Positions 1 through 8,065 are shown, counted from the first letter of the stretch. The stretch: 25,151 nt of DNA from DASYAN01 sp036501345 (GCA_036501345.1 DASYAN010000218.1:1-25151); one strand, 5' to 3'. Translations and numbers: made by a program. The notes: generated by a model from the sequence alone, not told the origin.

Positions 1-977
1 CCGACATACTTCTGCCTACCATTGAAGTGCAAGCGGCAAATAGGTCTACGGTTGTTATCGTCACATAGTATGCCAAAATAGCTCTGAGTATCACGATAGG
101 TGATTCTTTCAAAATCAAGCACCTCACAAACAATACCTCTCACGATATAGTATCCTTGAAGTTCCTCTTCAGTAGTAATTATCTTGTTTTCACTGTCAGG
201 AGGAGCTACGCTATGATTGCCATCCACACCGTCAATTTCGTTTTTTGCATCTGTTGACGAAACAAGGTCTCCCATAGCGGTGCGCAAGCGTTCTGCGATG
301 TGCTCGTTAATAAATTGAGCAAAGGCTCTTTTCGTGATACCAGCGAACTGCCCTTTAACTCCGCTGGTTAGCTTGCCGGAATAGACTTGGCTTGCTAAAA
401 ACTTAACAAATTCTTCTGAAGGAGCATTAAGTTCCTCGTTGAGAATACGCTTGATTTCTCTGGTATACTTAAGCTCTCCCGCAACTGTTAGAATATCCTC
501 AAGATTGAAAGCTTGTTTTGTTAAGCGTTTCAGCTCTACTACTAGAGTTTCATGGATATCAAGCATATTGAATTCCATGAATGGCTTGGGGTCCATTTTG
601 TTAGGTTCTTCGATATCGGTATAGAACCTGTAGATAATACCATCGGTAAGTATGGCTATGCGTGCCTCGGTGACAGAGAAATAGCGGTACAACTGCGAGG
701 CATGAGATTCATCAAGCGAACTGTTACAGCACTTGCACTCAAAAAGCAAGATTATTTTCCCGTCCTGCTTGATAGCATAATCAACTTTTTCGCCTTTTTT
801 AATCCCAACATCAGCAGTGAATTCCGGTATAACTTCCGATGGGTCGAAAACATCGTACCCTAATGCCGATATGAACGGCATTACAAACGCGTTCTTGGTA
901 GCCTCTTCCGTGTTGATGAGATCCTTCTGCTTGATAATCTTAGATGAAATATTCCGCAGAACCTCAATAAAGTCCAT
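1..977 (-). CDS. HsdR-N-type (type I restriction R-subunit N-terminal) nuclease, partial
   Basis: The minus strand is open from an ATG at 977, preceded by a strong AAGGAG, to the left edge of the window: about 325 codons without a stop, so the C-terminus is missing. Residues 30-82 match the HsdR N-terminal nuclease fold (HSDR_N families): a conserved start (FVMPFISALGYDVF), then KVDYAI with Asp66, then LLFECK with Glu80 and Lys82, the D...ExK pattern of PD-(D/E)xK nucleases. The visible tail (YFGILCDDNNRRPICRLHF) is the conserved C-terminal block of the short stand-alone members of this family, which are about 350-370 residues and have no helicase motor. Expected role: cytoplasmic DNA cleavage in defence; target and partner are unknown. 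The neighbouring minus-strand gene is another nuclease. The domain call is fairly sure; the biological role is inferred. Confidence 0.85.
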   Translation of the reverse strand, partial: MDFIEVLRNISSKIIKQKDLINTEEATKNAFVMPFISALGYDVFDPSEVIPEFTADVGIKKGEKVDYAIKQDGKIILLFECKCCNSSLDESHASQLYRYFSVTEARIAILTDGIIYRFYTDIEEPNKMDPKPFMEFNMLDIHETLVVELKRLTKQAFNLEDILTVAGELKYTREIKRILNEELNAPSEEFVKFLASQVYSGKLTSGVKGQFAGITKRAFAQFINEHIAERLRTAMGDLVSSTDAKNEIDGVDGNHSVAPPDSENKIITTEEELQGYYIVRGIVCEVLDFERITYRDTQSYFGILCDDNNRRPICRLHFNGRQKYV

Positions 978-1103
978 GTTGTTCTCCTTAACGTTCCATT
1001 GTGTATCTTTGTATTGAGGGGACTTATGCATAAATATATGCGCATGAATCAAAACGAGCGAAGAGTGATAATTTAACAGAGAACCTGCGTTCTAAGTAGA
1101 TTG

Positions 1104-1706
1104 CTATTCCTCCTTTGGGATTGCATCTAGCACATCCTTGTAGGCTAGAGCAATCTCACGAGAGCGGTATTGTAGCATAGCCTCTATCTTACTTCCATCG
1201 ATAACGCGAATAGGCCTGCGCGATGCGGCTGCTGTACGCGCAGCTTGGTCTGTCAACTTCGATGTTGTGACAAAATACCCGTACACTGCATCTTTGAGTG
1301 CTATAGCGCCCATAAAGTCGCGGATATATGCTGGCCCTACAGTATTGCTAGCTTGGTAAAGCTTAGATTGCACAATAACCATATTGCCATACAGGTTGGT
1401 CAATTTAGTGTCCACACCATCATCACCGGAGCCACCCACACGCGAATGGAATCGATGACCCTCTCCCAGAGCAATCACAAGAGCAGCCGAGAAGTACTCG
1501 AACTGCTTGTCACTCATGAATGTGTGGATTTGAGTTAGCGTTTGTGGAACTCTGGGAAGAGATGAGTCTGTAGCAGGTGGCAAGAGTGGTGGCACGACTT
1601 GGACGTTGCGAGATGGCAGAGTGCGTGTCTGATTTATTGCTATAGTCATGCTGGTCACGACAAATAATGAGATAACAGTACCGAAAAATAAAGCGAAGAG
1701 TAGCAC
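1104..1706 (-). CDS. Membrane-anchored Mrr-family restriction endonuclease
   Basis: 200 residues from a GTG start preceded by AGGAGGG. Residues 1-24 form one hydrophobic helix, followed by a Pro/Ser-rich linker to about 60. Residues 66-178 carry the Mrr catalytic domain (Mrr_cat, PD-(D/E)xK fold): SGDDGVD with Asp99, then VIVQSKLY with Gln113 and Lys115 (the family's D...QxK active site), then GYFVTTSKLTDQA and RVIDGSKIEAML, both typical of Mrr C-terminal halves. Mrr enzymes cut modified or foreign DNA. There are no positive charges before the helix and two arginines (28, 33) after it, which by the positive-inside rule would leave the nuclease in the cytoplasm; that is inference. No separate DNA-binding wing is visible. 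It lies 126 bases upstream of the HsdR-N nuclease, in the same direction. Confidence 0.8.
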   Translation of the reverse strand: MLLFALFFGTVISLFVVTSMTIAINQTRTLPSRNVQVVPPLLPPATDSSLPRVPQTLTQIHTFMSDKQFEYFSAALVIALGEGHRFHSRVGGSGDDGVDTKLTNLYGNMVIVQSKLYQASNTVGPAYIRDFMGAIALKDAVYGYFVTTSKLTDQAARTAAASRRPIRVIDGSKIEAMLQYRSREIALAYKDVLDAIPKEE

Positions 1707-1739
1707 GTTGGTTCCCTCCTACTCGAAATACTTGTATAG

Positions 1740-1748
1740 ATTATAGCA
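1740..1748 (-). promoter_or_regulatory. Extended -10 promoter of the Mrr-like gene
   Basis: On the minus strand this reads TGCTATAAT, a consensus -10 with the TGN extension, 34 bases before the GTG start. The -35 is poor at 17 bases spacing (CACATG); a better TTGAAC lies 22 bases away. The extended -10 may compensate. The same nine bases precede the mutase gene at 19864. Confidence 0.45.
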
Positions 1749-1890
1749 CTTGTTGAGTATGACATGTGTTCAAATACTACACAAGATGGGTACCAATGAT
1801 TAGGTTACACTATAAACAACTATCTACCACTATGCCACACTAGCACTATTGACTGTTCTCATTGAAAAGTTGTCAATAGAAAGGTTTCCA

Positions 1891-2575
1891 ATGATTGACT
1901 CAAGAGGCATAGAGTACGTTGTCCACAATGGCAGGTCCTACTACAATCAAGGCAGATTGGCTAAATACCTTGGCATGACAGACACAGGCTTTCGCCGAAG
2001 AAGGCAGAAGCTAGAGGAGGAAGATGGAATTATCATCCCTTGCTTTCTCTTCCGGTGTCTGACCAAATGAGATTTGTTGACAAGAGAGTCTTAGATGCGC
2101 TTAACCAAGCTGTTCGCGTAGGCGAAGAGGAGCAATGGAAAGATGGATTACGAAGAGCAATCCAAGAAGCAAATAGAGAAATAGGAGATATTAATATGCC
2201 ACATCCACTAAGGGCTTTCCCTGATAATAACAGGTTTGTAGATTTTGAAGGCAAGAAAGAGCCTCTTATTGTTTTCGGCGATTTTGATGGCGTTTTGCCT
2301 GTTCCTAGAGAAGGACACACAGAAGAATATGCATATGGCCTTCTTAATGGGCTTGGATACAGAGCGGAAGGTTTGACAAAGAAGTAGTCAGGATCTACAA
2401 AGAAGATGTAAAAGAACCAATTTTTTGTGATACAGCTATTCTTGTCGGGTTAGTAAAAGGCACAGTATCATCAAAGCAGCAACCGCATTTACGGGAGTCT
2501 ATCGAGCATGCATTTACAATTAGTGACTATACAAGAGCCGCTAGAAATGTGCATGATGCAGGAAGAGATCAATAG
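1891..2575 (+). pseudogene. Hypothetical protein gene broken by two frameshifts
   Basis: Three consecutive plus-strand frames join into one protein of about 227 residues. Frame 1 begins at ATG 1891, seven bases after GAAAGG (a TTG at 1849 is also possible), and stops at 2068-2070. Frame 2 is open from about 2037 to a stop at 2385-2387. Frame 3 is open from 2348 to the stop at 2573-2575. Both joins need the same correction, one missing base: one probably in the CCC run at 2037-2039, the other near GAAGG at 2368-2371. The N-terminal 60 residues (RLAKYLGMTDTGFRRRRQKL) look like a small helix-turn-helix DNA-binding region. The rest has acidic/aromatic blocks (LIVFGDFDGVLPVP; IFCDTAILVGLVKG) that I do not recognise. 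The three frames read smoothly across both joins, so this was one gene recently, or the sequence has two single-base errors. Confidence 0.6.
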
Positions 2576-2604
2576 GAGACAAACCACAAGCCTGAATGAC
2601 AGAA

Positions 2605-2632
2605 GGGAGAGCAGTATTATTGCTACTCTCCC
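2605..2632 (+). terminator. Hairpin after the broken gene
   Basis: GGGAGAG at 2605-2611 pairs with CTCTCCC at 2626-2632, with a further GC-A/T-GC pairing possible inside the loop. It begins 30 bases after the last stop codon of the broken gene and lies between convergent genes. Only a weak T stretch (TGGTTT) follows, so termination is plausible but not certain. Confidence 0.4.
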
Positions 2633-2662
2633 TGGTTTCGTAGCCCATTAGCCGTAAGGTTG

Positions 2663-2965
2663 CTACCCGGTACTGAGTGGCCTTAGTATACCACTCAGTA
2701 CCCTAATCTCTACAATCCGCTTTGCATCCTCAGTCTTCACCAATTGAGCCACAATCACCTCTGATCCTTGACCGTAGAATGTGAGATCGGCTTTCTTAAC
2801 ACCAATACCGAAAATTCTGGGATACTCTTTCATGTTGACTCCAGTGATCATAGAACGTGAAAGACTCTTCTGTCCTTTTCCTAGCACTTTTGACTCGAAA
2901 CGGACAGCGTTCTCAGTAATCACTAATTGTCCCATATTGCACTTTGTACGAATTAATTCAGACAT
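2663..2965 (-). CDS. Small PH-like (bacterial pleckstrin-homology fold) protein
   Basis: 100 residues. The ATG overlaps the stop codon of the upstream gene as TAATG, so the two are translationally coupled. The sequence alternates short beta-strand-like stretches (GQLVITENAVRFE, KSLSRSMITGV, KADLTFYG, EVIVAQL) and ends with a helix (EDAKRIVEIRVL). This is the pattern of short bacterial PH-like domains, in which a stretch reading roughly 'I.I....I......ksl....I..v' is typical. There is no signal peptide and no membrane segment, so it is probably cytoplasmic. The final twelve residues (VLSGILRPLSTG) are encoded by a perfect inverted repeat and lie outside the predicted fold. Function is unknown; the fold is inferred from pattern only. 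Confidence 0.65.
   Translation of the reverse strand: MSELIRTKCNMGQLVITENAVRFESKVLGKGQKSLSRSMITGVNMKEYPRIFGIGVKKADLTFYGQGSEVIVAQLVKTEDAKRIVEIRVLSGILRPLSTG
2669..2702. repeat. Perfect 12-bp inverted repeat in the 3' end of the PH-like gene
   Basis: GGTACTGAGTGG at 2669-2680 is repeated inverted as CCACTCAGTACC at 2691-2702 with a 10-base loop. It could be an intrinsic terminator placed inside the coding end, or the end of a small mobile element. No T-run follows on the minus strand. Confidence 0.7.
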
Positions 2966-3720
2966 TATTGCACCGTTAAATCCCAGAGTGTCTGTCCCGA
3001 GCCAAACATACTTGGGTCAAATTCAAGCGTGAAACTATTCTGTGTAGCAACTGCCTGATATGCGAGTGTCCCTCTCAGTGTCTGGCCAGGCTCAATCTTG
3101 CCATCGGGCTCCGGCGCACTGCCATCTGAGACGGTATCCCAATCGGCTTTTTGTCCAGTGCTATCAAGCAAAGTCCAATCGACTATTCCTGATGTCGTTT
3201 GCTCCTGGGTTGACGTATTGGTCATGGATACATCAACCTCAATAAATCTCTTCCCAGGCTTTAGGGTATCAAATTCTCCTCCAGAACTGGTCTTAATCCC
3301 ATTGACGACGACTTGCCAGTCTGTGCCAACTTTGACAGTATCACCGACCTTGAAATGCTGCTGAGGAGGCGGTTGTGATGATGTGGTAGTGTCGTTAGTG
3401 CTCTTTGTCGTGGAAGAGCTTGTGTCGCTTACCTTAGTGCCTGTATTGTGGCTTCCACTGGCGATTGCAGCACACAGAACAACCGCTCCAATGATGATAC
3501 CAAGGGTAATCCATAGCCCCTTCTTGCTCTTCTTTGGTGGCTGTTGCATAGGCATAGGTTGTTGTGGGTATCCTGGTGGAGGTGGAGTGTATTGTCCCGG
3601 TGGAGGATATCCAGGCTGTGGGTAGCCTGGTTGCGGGTAACCCGGAGGAGGTGGCATTTGTCCAGTGTTGGGATAGGGTTGATTATACCCTGTTGTGGGA
3701 TCGTTTGGATATTGATTCAT
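2965..3720 (-). CDS. DUF4352 domain membrane protein with Pro/Gly/Tyr-rich N-terminus
   Basis: 251 residues from ATG 3720. An in-frame GTG 27 bases earlier is possible but adds a poor N-terminus; AAAGAAAGG lies 13 bases before the ATG. Residues 1-66 are a cytoplasmic Pro/Gly/Tyr/Gln-rich tail with tandem PGYPQ-type units at about 26-52. KKSKKG leads into one membrane helix at 68-89. A Ser/Thr-rich spacer (95-117) follows, then an extracytoplasmic beta-rich domain at 122-251 matching DUF4352: FKVGDTVKVG, FIEVDVSMTN, and LRGTLAYQ...FTLEFDPSMF near the end. DUF4352 is an Ig-like fold common in Gram-positive and Chloroflexota cell-surface proteins. Its ligand is generally unknown. It is coupled by TAATG to the PH-like gene, suggesting the two act together. 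Confidence 0.82.
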   Translation of the reverse strand: MNQYPNDPTTGYNQPYPNTGQMPPPPGYPQPGYPQPGYPPPGQYTPPPPGYPQQPMPMQQPPKKSKKGLWITLGIIIGAVVLCAAIASGSHNTGTKVSDTSSSTTKSTNDTTTSSQPPPQQHFKVGDTVKVGTDWQVVVNGIKTSSGGEFDTLKPGKRFIEVDVSMTNTSTQEQTTSGIVDWTLLDSTGQKADWDTVSDGSAPEPDGKIEPGQTLRGTLAYQAVATQNSFTLEFDPSMFGSGQTLWDLTVQ

Positions 3721-3749
3721 CTGAAAAATAAAACCTTTCTTTTGCACAA

Positions 3750-3778
3750 AAGATAGTAGCTACAAATATTTGTATCAA
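3750..3778 (-). promoter_or_regulatory. Possible promoter of the DUF4352/PH-like pair
   Basis: On the minus strand TTGATA (3773-3778) and TATCTT (3750-3755) are separated by 17 bases, 30 bases before ATG 3720. The -35 is good, the -10 imperfect. Apart from this and the small frame at 4037, I see no gene in 3779-4164; an open minus frame over 3683-4003 has no ribosome-binding site or recognisable protein. Confidence 0.35.
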
Positions 3779-4036
3779 TTGATAAACGATTAAGAAAGAG
3801 GATAATAACATGTGATGTTTGTTATCACAACAAATGTTATGCAGTTTACATTTGCTCGAATGTGACGTATGAATAGCAATTGATGAGAGAAAAAGCGGTT
3901 TTGTCATAAGGACAAAAGTAATCTCATCCGTGTCCACAAGGGTGCCGAAAGGTTGTGTTACTGTAATTTTTCGAGTATACTTGTATGCATGACGGCATGA
4001 CATGTAAACAGGCTATTATTAAAAAAGGAGATTGCT

Positions 4037-4132
4037 ATGGAGGACACATCGGTAATCAAGGTTTCTTCGATCAATCGATCACTGCAGATCCCTGCTGAAA
4101 CATTCCACGCAATAAGACAAAAAAAGGATTAG
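4037..4132 (+). CDS. 31-residue AbrB-like mini-protein or remnant
   Basis: ATG 4037 follows AAAAAAGGAG with good spacing and encodes 31 residues ending at TAG 4130-4132. Residues 6-24 (VIKVSSINRSLQIPAETF) resemble the first half of an AbrB/MazE-type swapped-hairpin DNA-binding domain, whose usual pattern is 'vs.kgq..IPaeir'. The family is normally 45-90 residues, so this would be only about half a domain. After the stop, a shift of frame gives hydrophobic sequence that does not complete the AbrB fold. No toxin gene follows; the next gene lies on the opposite strand. It is either a real mini-protein or the remnant of an antitoxin gene. The good ribosome-binding site supports translation, but function is unproven. 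Confidence 0.35.
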   Translation: MEDTSVIKVSSINRSLQIPAETFHAIRQKKD

Positions 4133-4164
4133 CACTATGGCAGGCATTCCTATTGAAACTACTC

Positions 4165-7100
4165 TTACCATTCACCATACTGATACTTAATTTCTTGCTC
4201 AATCAACTCAATTTCCTCATCATCCAAACAAAATGCTGCATACACTGCTTTATTTAGCTCTATCTCTAATCTAGAGATTTCTTCTGTCATTCTTCTAATA
4301 TCTGCACTTCGTTCTTGCAATAATTGTTCCCAATCATCACGATCCTTGAGTGGAATATCGCGCTTGAACACCTTCACCAATTCTTCACGGAACTCCTTGA
4401 AAGATAATTTCCACCATGTCTGCAAACGCTGATTCAATTTAGCCTGGGGGATGCCAAGATCCTGCCGAATACGGTGTGTCACCTTACGTCTCATCTGATA
4501 ACGTTGTTGCGCAACCTTAGTAAGTTGACGTACAAGTTCTCCTATGTAATTACGTTGTTCGTCTACAAGTGATGGAATAGGTAGATGAGTTATAAATTGA
4601 CTTTTTAATCGGTATATAATCGCACCAACACGTTCAGCCAAAGGCGAACAAAGCCGTGTTATACAAAACCAACACACTCTGGACTGAAGGATGCCTAACA
4701 AAGATAAATCTGCTGGTAATAGGATGAAACCAATATCATTTACAACCAACCCTTGTTCATCCCAAGAGAAACGAGGAAACTTTGCGATATCAGGCCAGAA
4801 GATCTTAGCATTTTCAAACGCATCATAATATTCACAAGCACGCAATTCCCACCAGTATTGGCCTTTATCCAAACGCTTTCGAGCTGCTTCTGCAAATGGG
4901 TATAGATATGTAGCCAATTGCGGATGATGTGCATAGAACTTCTCCCAAGCTTGTGTCTCAGTCATTGACGTATCCAAGAAAGTACGCTTAGTCCATCCGC
5001 TTGGAATACAGATTAACCAGCGTCCCTCATCCTCTTGATACCAGGGTCGTAAGTCCTCTCCTCGCACTAGCGGCTTAATAAGCGTTGAACACATTGGGTC
5101 TTTTTCCACTAGATGATCTCTAATGGTAGTATTTATTATAAATGCTTCATTGAGACCTGTTAACAAGCCTCGGTATATTTGTCCTTTAACAACTTCACCT
5201 AAAGGGCTACCAACTTTCATAAGCTTGGTAAAAAGTGTGCGCAAAGCGGGACTTGCTAGCTGCCATCCCGTATCGATCTGGTCATAGATAGAAATAGGAA
5301 ATAGTCTATCAGCCAGTTGTTCCCTGAATGCTTTGATCTGCTCGCCACGCGTAAAAACTGCCGCCATTGCTACAGAGTCATTTGTTGGCTCTACTTTACG
5401 TACGATTTGAATAGTTGGCGTAAGGTCAGGTGCATCAGCAAAAACACGTGTGTTGCCAAGATCTATAATAGTTTCCACGGTTGTTCGAGTACGTAGATAC
5501 TGACGTAGAGGAGTTGCATAGTTAGTACGTAGCCACATATTACTGCTAATATAGGCAAGTTTTCCGCCCTTACGCAGTAGCCGTAGACCTTGAGCAAAGA
5601 AATAGATAAAAAGGTCTGCAATACTATGATAGACTTCATAGTGATCCCGAAAAAAAAGCTTATAATCTCCTAGTTGTTCTTGACGCACATAAGGAGGATT
5701 ACCTATGATAACATCAAAGCCTGCATTGTCTTCTAAGAGTCTGCCTTGATGATCAAAAAAAATGTCAGGAAATTCAAGCTCCCAATGGAAGAAATGCTTT
5801 TCTTGGGCTAGTTCAACTACTCTTTGGTATATGGTATCAAGTTTTGGTAGCTGGATAAGAGCTTTACCTGAAGCACAATCAGCTAGGGGCTGCCATAGAT
5901 TGCTATCTATTTCTAAGTCGAAATAAACAGCAGCACCTAAATCAGCTAGGCGTAAGTATTTATCACTAAAGCGTCGACGCAACTCATCATAGGCAGTTTC
6001 CTGTGCTTTGACATCCTTGACAGTAACAGATGGACTGCGCTCAATTTCAGAGATGGCTTCAAGAGCAACATCCGTGTTCTGTCGAAAGTCGTCATCACTA
6101 AGCAATGATAATTGTCCAGCTTCTTTGGCCTTTTCCTCTACTTCCCTTGCACGCTTGCGAGATTGCTTCGCTCTTGGATGTTGATCAGTAGCAATTTCAC
6201 TTAACCATGAACCAATAAGTGCATTACCCACACGTAAGTGATGATCGAGAAAACTAAGCGGTCGATCTTTTGCAGTAGTTGCGAGCCAGAGCGAAAGTTT
6301 TGCAAGCTCTACAGCCAATGGGTTCATATCAACGCCATAGATACATTGTTGGGCCACACGGCGCTTCCAGTAGGACATATCTGCTTCACCCAATTCCTCT
6401 GGCTGCACTCCAAGCTCTACAAGAAAACGCGCAATGTACTCTACAACCTCAACTGGGAAATGCCCACTTCCCATTGAAGGATCAAGCACATTGATCCCCA
6501 GAACGGCCTGTATTCTCTCCTCATCACTCTTTGTATCCTTCACTACATCATGGAGAATAGAACTTAATACCTGCTCTACCATATATTTCACAATATAGTC
6601 AGGAGTATAGTAGCTACCTGTGATCTTCCGTTCGCCTCGATCTGTAATTAGATAAACCTCTCCTGGCTGAAACTCTGCGGCAATATCCTTTTTTTGTACT
6701 CCCTCTGCCGGAACAATTTTACTACTTGATTTGAGTTCCACCATAGGCTCTGTTGCTACTTGGAGCGTATATTCTAGAAGGCCCTCGTAAATAGTCCCTA
6801 GATGACGCTCAGCTAGGTCGCGATAATCAACAAACTGCGATTTTACACGTGCTAGCTTGTCAATAGCTTGACATAAACTTAAATCACCAACAGTGTAATC
6901 CTCTAGAAAAGTATGCCTTTTTGGATCGAAGAGGCCACCATTAAATGTAGTTACATTGAGCGGTGGGCGACCTAGATCAATAATATGGAATAGGACTTTT
7001 AGGCGTGACCATACAATGCCAGAGTCAGGGAATAGATCCTCTTGTAGACTGGTAGCAACATCATTTTTTATTGCATGAAGGCTGTATCTACGTTGATATG

Positions 7101-8022
7101 TAGAGTTACTATGTAATGGCAGCAGATCCCTAGCTTCGGCGTAAAAAATAAAAAGCAGTCGATAGAGAAGAGTAAGAGAACTATCATAGATCAGCTTACA
7201 AGTCTCAGGAGTTGCATTGAGGCCATTGCCTGGATAGTCAAGAAAGCCCTGAGCCACGAACCTCAATGCATCATAAACCTGTTGACGTAGATCATCACTT
7301 ACGCTTTGTGCATAGTCTGTACTAGCCGTGAGAATTTGAAATAATGTAAGATGGCCTTGTTCGTTAAAAGCACCACGTCGAAAGAAGGTGTAAAAATATA
7401 AGAAATTCTTTACATCATTTGTTTCCAACAAAGCTGGAAGATCAACTTCATAGAACACTTCTAATTTATGAGCAGTCTCGTAATGGTAGAGTCTCCAGTG
7501 TCTACCATTTGTAAGGAGACCCCAGGGAAGCCCACTATGTAGCATGTAAAAGAAGATTTGATACGATGGATTCTTGTTATTAAAGGCATCACTTCCTTGG
7601 GCAGCTTTATCTAACGAACGTTCCCACTTTTTCGCATCTCCTATTGCATAGGCACTAGTTTTAAGATCAGAAGCAGTTACTACTTTTCCCTTATTAGCAA
7701 TACGCGCAGCTTCGTTGCGGTAGAAAATATAGTCGGGTTTCTGAGTACTTGCTGGTACGTCGAGAGGAACCTGCACTTCAAAGTATATATGTCCCAGTTC
7801 GCGCAGCACTGGCTTAATCCAGTCATCTTCTGTTTGTGCTTCATTATTTGGATTCGGAGTAAACTTGGCGTAGAGCAACTGAAGTCGCTCCATTATCTCA
7901 ATAGCTTCAGTTTGTAGTACAGCCCACTCTTTGGGCAGAATATTATCAAGGTAATAGTCAGAGAAGAGACCCTGATTGTGATGCGCTACTCCCGATAGCA
8001 AATGCTGCGTAGGCTGTTGCAT
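4165..8022 (-). CDS. Type IIG-like restriction enzyme/N6-adenine methyltransferase (Eco57I family)
   Basis: 1285 residues, ATG preceded by GGGAGGG. Region 60-200 looks like an HsdR-N-type nuclease: KPDYIF with Asp97, then IGDAKKW with Asp129 and Lys131 (PD...DxK), then WGLLTNGRHWRLY. The methyltransferase follows: motif I DPSMGSGHF (514-522) for S-adenosylmethionine, GVDMNPLAVELAKLSLW (563-579), and motif IV NPPYVRQE (775-782), the signature of N6-adenine methyltransferases of the Eco57I class. The last 350 residues fit a TaqI/Eco57I-type target-recognition domain with a coiled-coil tail (about 1225-1275). One polypeptide would therefore recognise, methylate and cut. BREX PglX and DISARM methylases share the methyltransferase core, but no pglZ, brxC or drm gene is in the window. 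It stands alone with its own promoter. Expected role: cytoplasmic defence against foreign DNA. Confidence 0.88.
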   Translation of the reverse strand: MQQPTQHLLSGVAHHNQGLFSDYYLDNILPKEWAVLQTEAIEIMERLQLLYAKFTPNPNNEAQTEDDWIKPVLRELGHIYFEVQVPLDVPASTQKPDYIFYRNEAARIANKGKVVTASDLKTSAYAIGDAKKWERSLDKAAQGSDAFNNKNPSYQIFFYMLHSGLPWGLLTNGRHWRLYHYETAHKLEVFYEVDLPALLETNDVKNFLYFYTFFRRGAFNEQGHLTLFQILTASTDYAQSVSDDLRQQVYDALRFVAQGFLDYPGNGLNATPETCKLIYDSSLTLLYRLLFIFYAEARDLLPLHSNSTYQRRYSLHAIKNDVATSLQEDLFPDSGIVWSRLKVLFHIIDLGRPPLNVTTFNGGLFDPKRHTFLEDYTVGDLSLCQAIDKLARVKSQFVDYRDLAERHLGTIYEGLLEYTLQVATEPMVELKSSSKIVPAEGVQKKDIAAEFQPGEVYLITDRGERKITGSYYTPDYIVKYMVEQVLSSILHDVVKDTKSDEERIQAVLGINVLDPSMGSGHFPVEVVEYIARFLVELGVQPEELGEADMSYWKRRVAQQCIYGVDMNPLAVELAKLSLWLATTAKDRPLSFLDHHLRVGNALIGSWLSEIATDQHPRAKQSRKRAREVEEKAKEAGQLSLLSDDDFRQNTDVALEAISEIERSPSVTVKDVKAQETAYDELRRRFSDKYLRLADLGAAVYFDLEIDSNLWQPLADCASGKALIQLPKLDTIYQRVVELAQEKHFFHWELEFPDIFFDHQGRLLEDNAGFDVIIGNPPYVRQEQLGDYKLFFRDHYEVYHSIADLFIYFFAQGLRLLRKGGKLAYISSNMWLRTNYATPLRQYLRTRTTVETIIDLGNTRVFADAPDLTPTIQIVRKVEPTNDSVAMAAVFTRGEQIKAFREQLADRLFPISIYDQIDTGWQLASPALRTLFTKLMKVGSPLGEVVKGQIYRGLLTGLNEAFIINTTIRDHLVEKDPMCSTLIKPLVRGEDLRPWYQEDEGRWLICIPSGWTKRTFLDTSMTETQAWEKFYAHHPQLATYLYPFAEAARKRLDKGQYWWELRACEYYDAFENAKIFWPDIAKFPRFSWDEQGLVVNDIGFILLPADLSLLGILQSRVCWFCITRLCSPLAERVGAIIYRLKSQFITHLPIPSLVDEQRNYIGELVRQLTKVAQQRYQMRRKVTHRIRQDLGIPQAKLNQRLQTWWKLSFKEFREELVKVFKRDIPLKDRDDWEQLLQERSADIRRMTEEISRLEIELNKAVYAAFCLDDEEIELIEQEIKYQYGEW

Positions 8023-8065
8023 GCAACCCTCCCACCTTTATAAAATTCTCTAGGTGTAGGTGTAG

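Noticed and set aside
1028..1041. GCATA-AATA-TATGC palindrome before the HsdR-N gene
   Set aside because: A 5-bp AT-rich stem can occur by chance, and no matching site was found elsewhere in the window.
1891..2575. Programmed -1 frameshifting in the broken gene
   Set aside because: Neither junction has an X-XXY-YYZ slippery sequence followed by a clear hairpin. Mutation or read error is simpler.
3560..3650. Tandem DNA repeats in the DUF4352 gene
   Set aside because: They are coding repeats for PGYPQ-type units in a disordered tail, not a CRISPR or other DNA-level element.
3683..4003. Open minus-strand frame of 106 codons upstream of the DUF4352 gene
   Set aside because: It overlaps the start of that gene in another frame, has no ribosome-binding site, and its residues show no protein-like pattern. 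It is treated as chance.
4137..4190. 17-codon plus-strand frame after the AbrB-like frame
   Set aside because: It runs into the 3' end of the restriction-methyltransferase gene on the other strand and encodes nothing recognisable.
4165..8022. BREX PglX or DISARM methylase
   Set aside because: The methyltransferase core fits, but the N-terminal nuclease-like region and the absence of pglZ, brxC or drm genes favour a type IIG-like enzyme.
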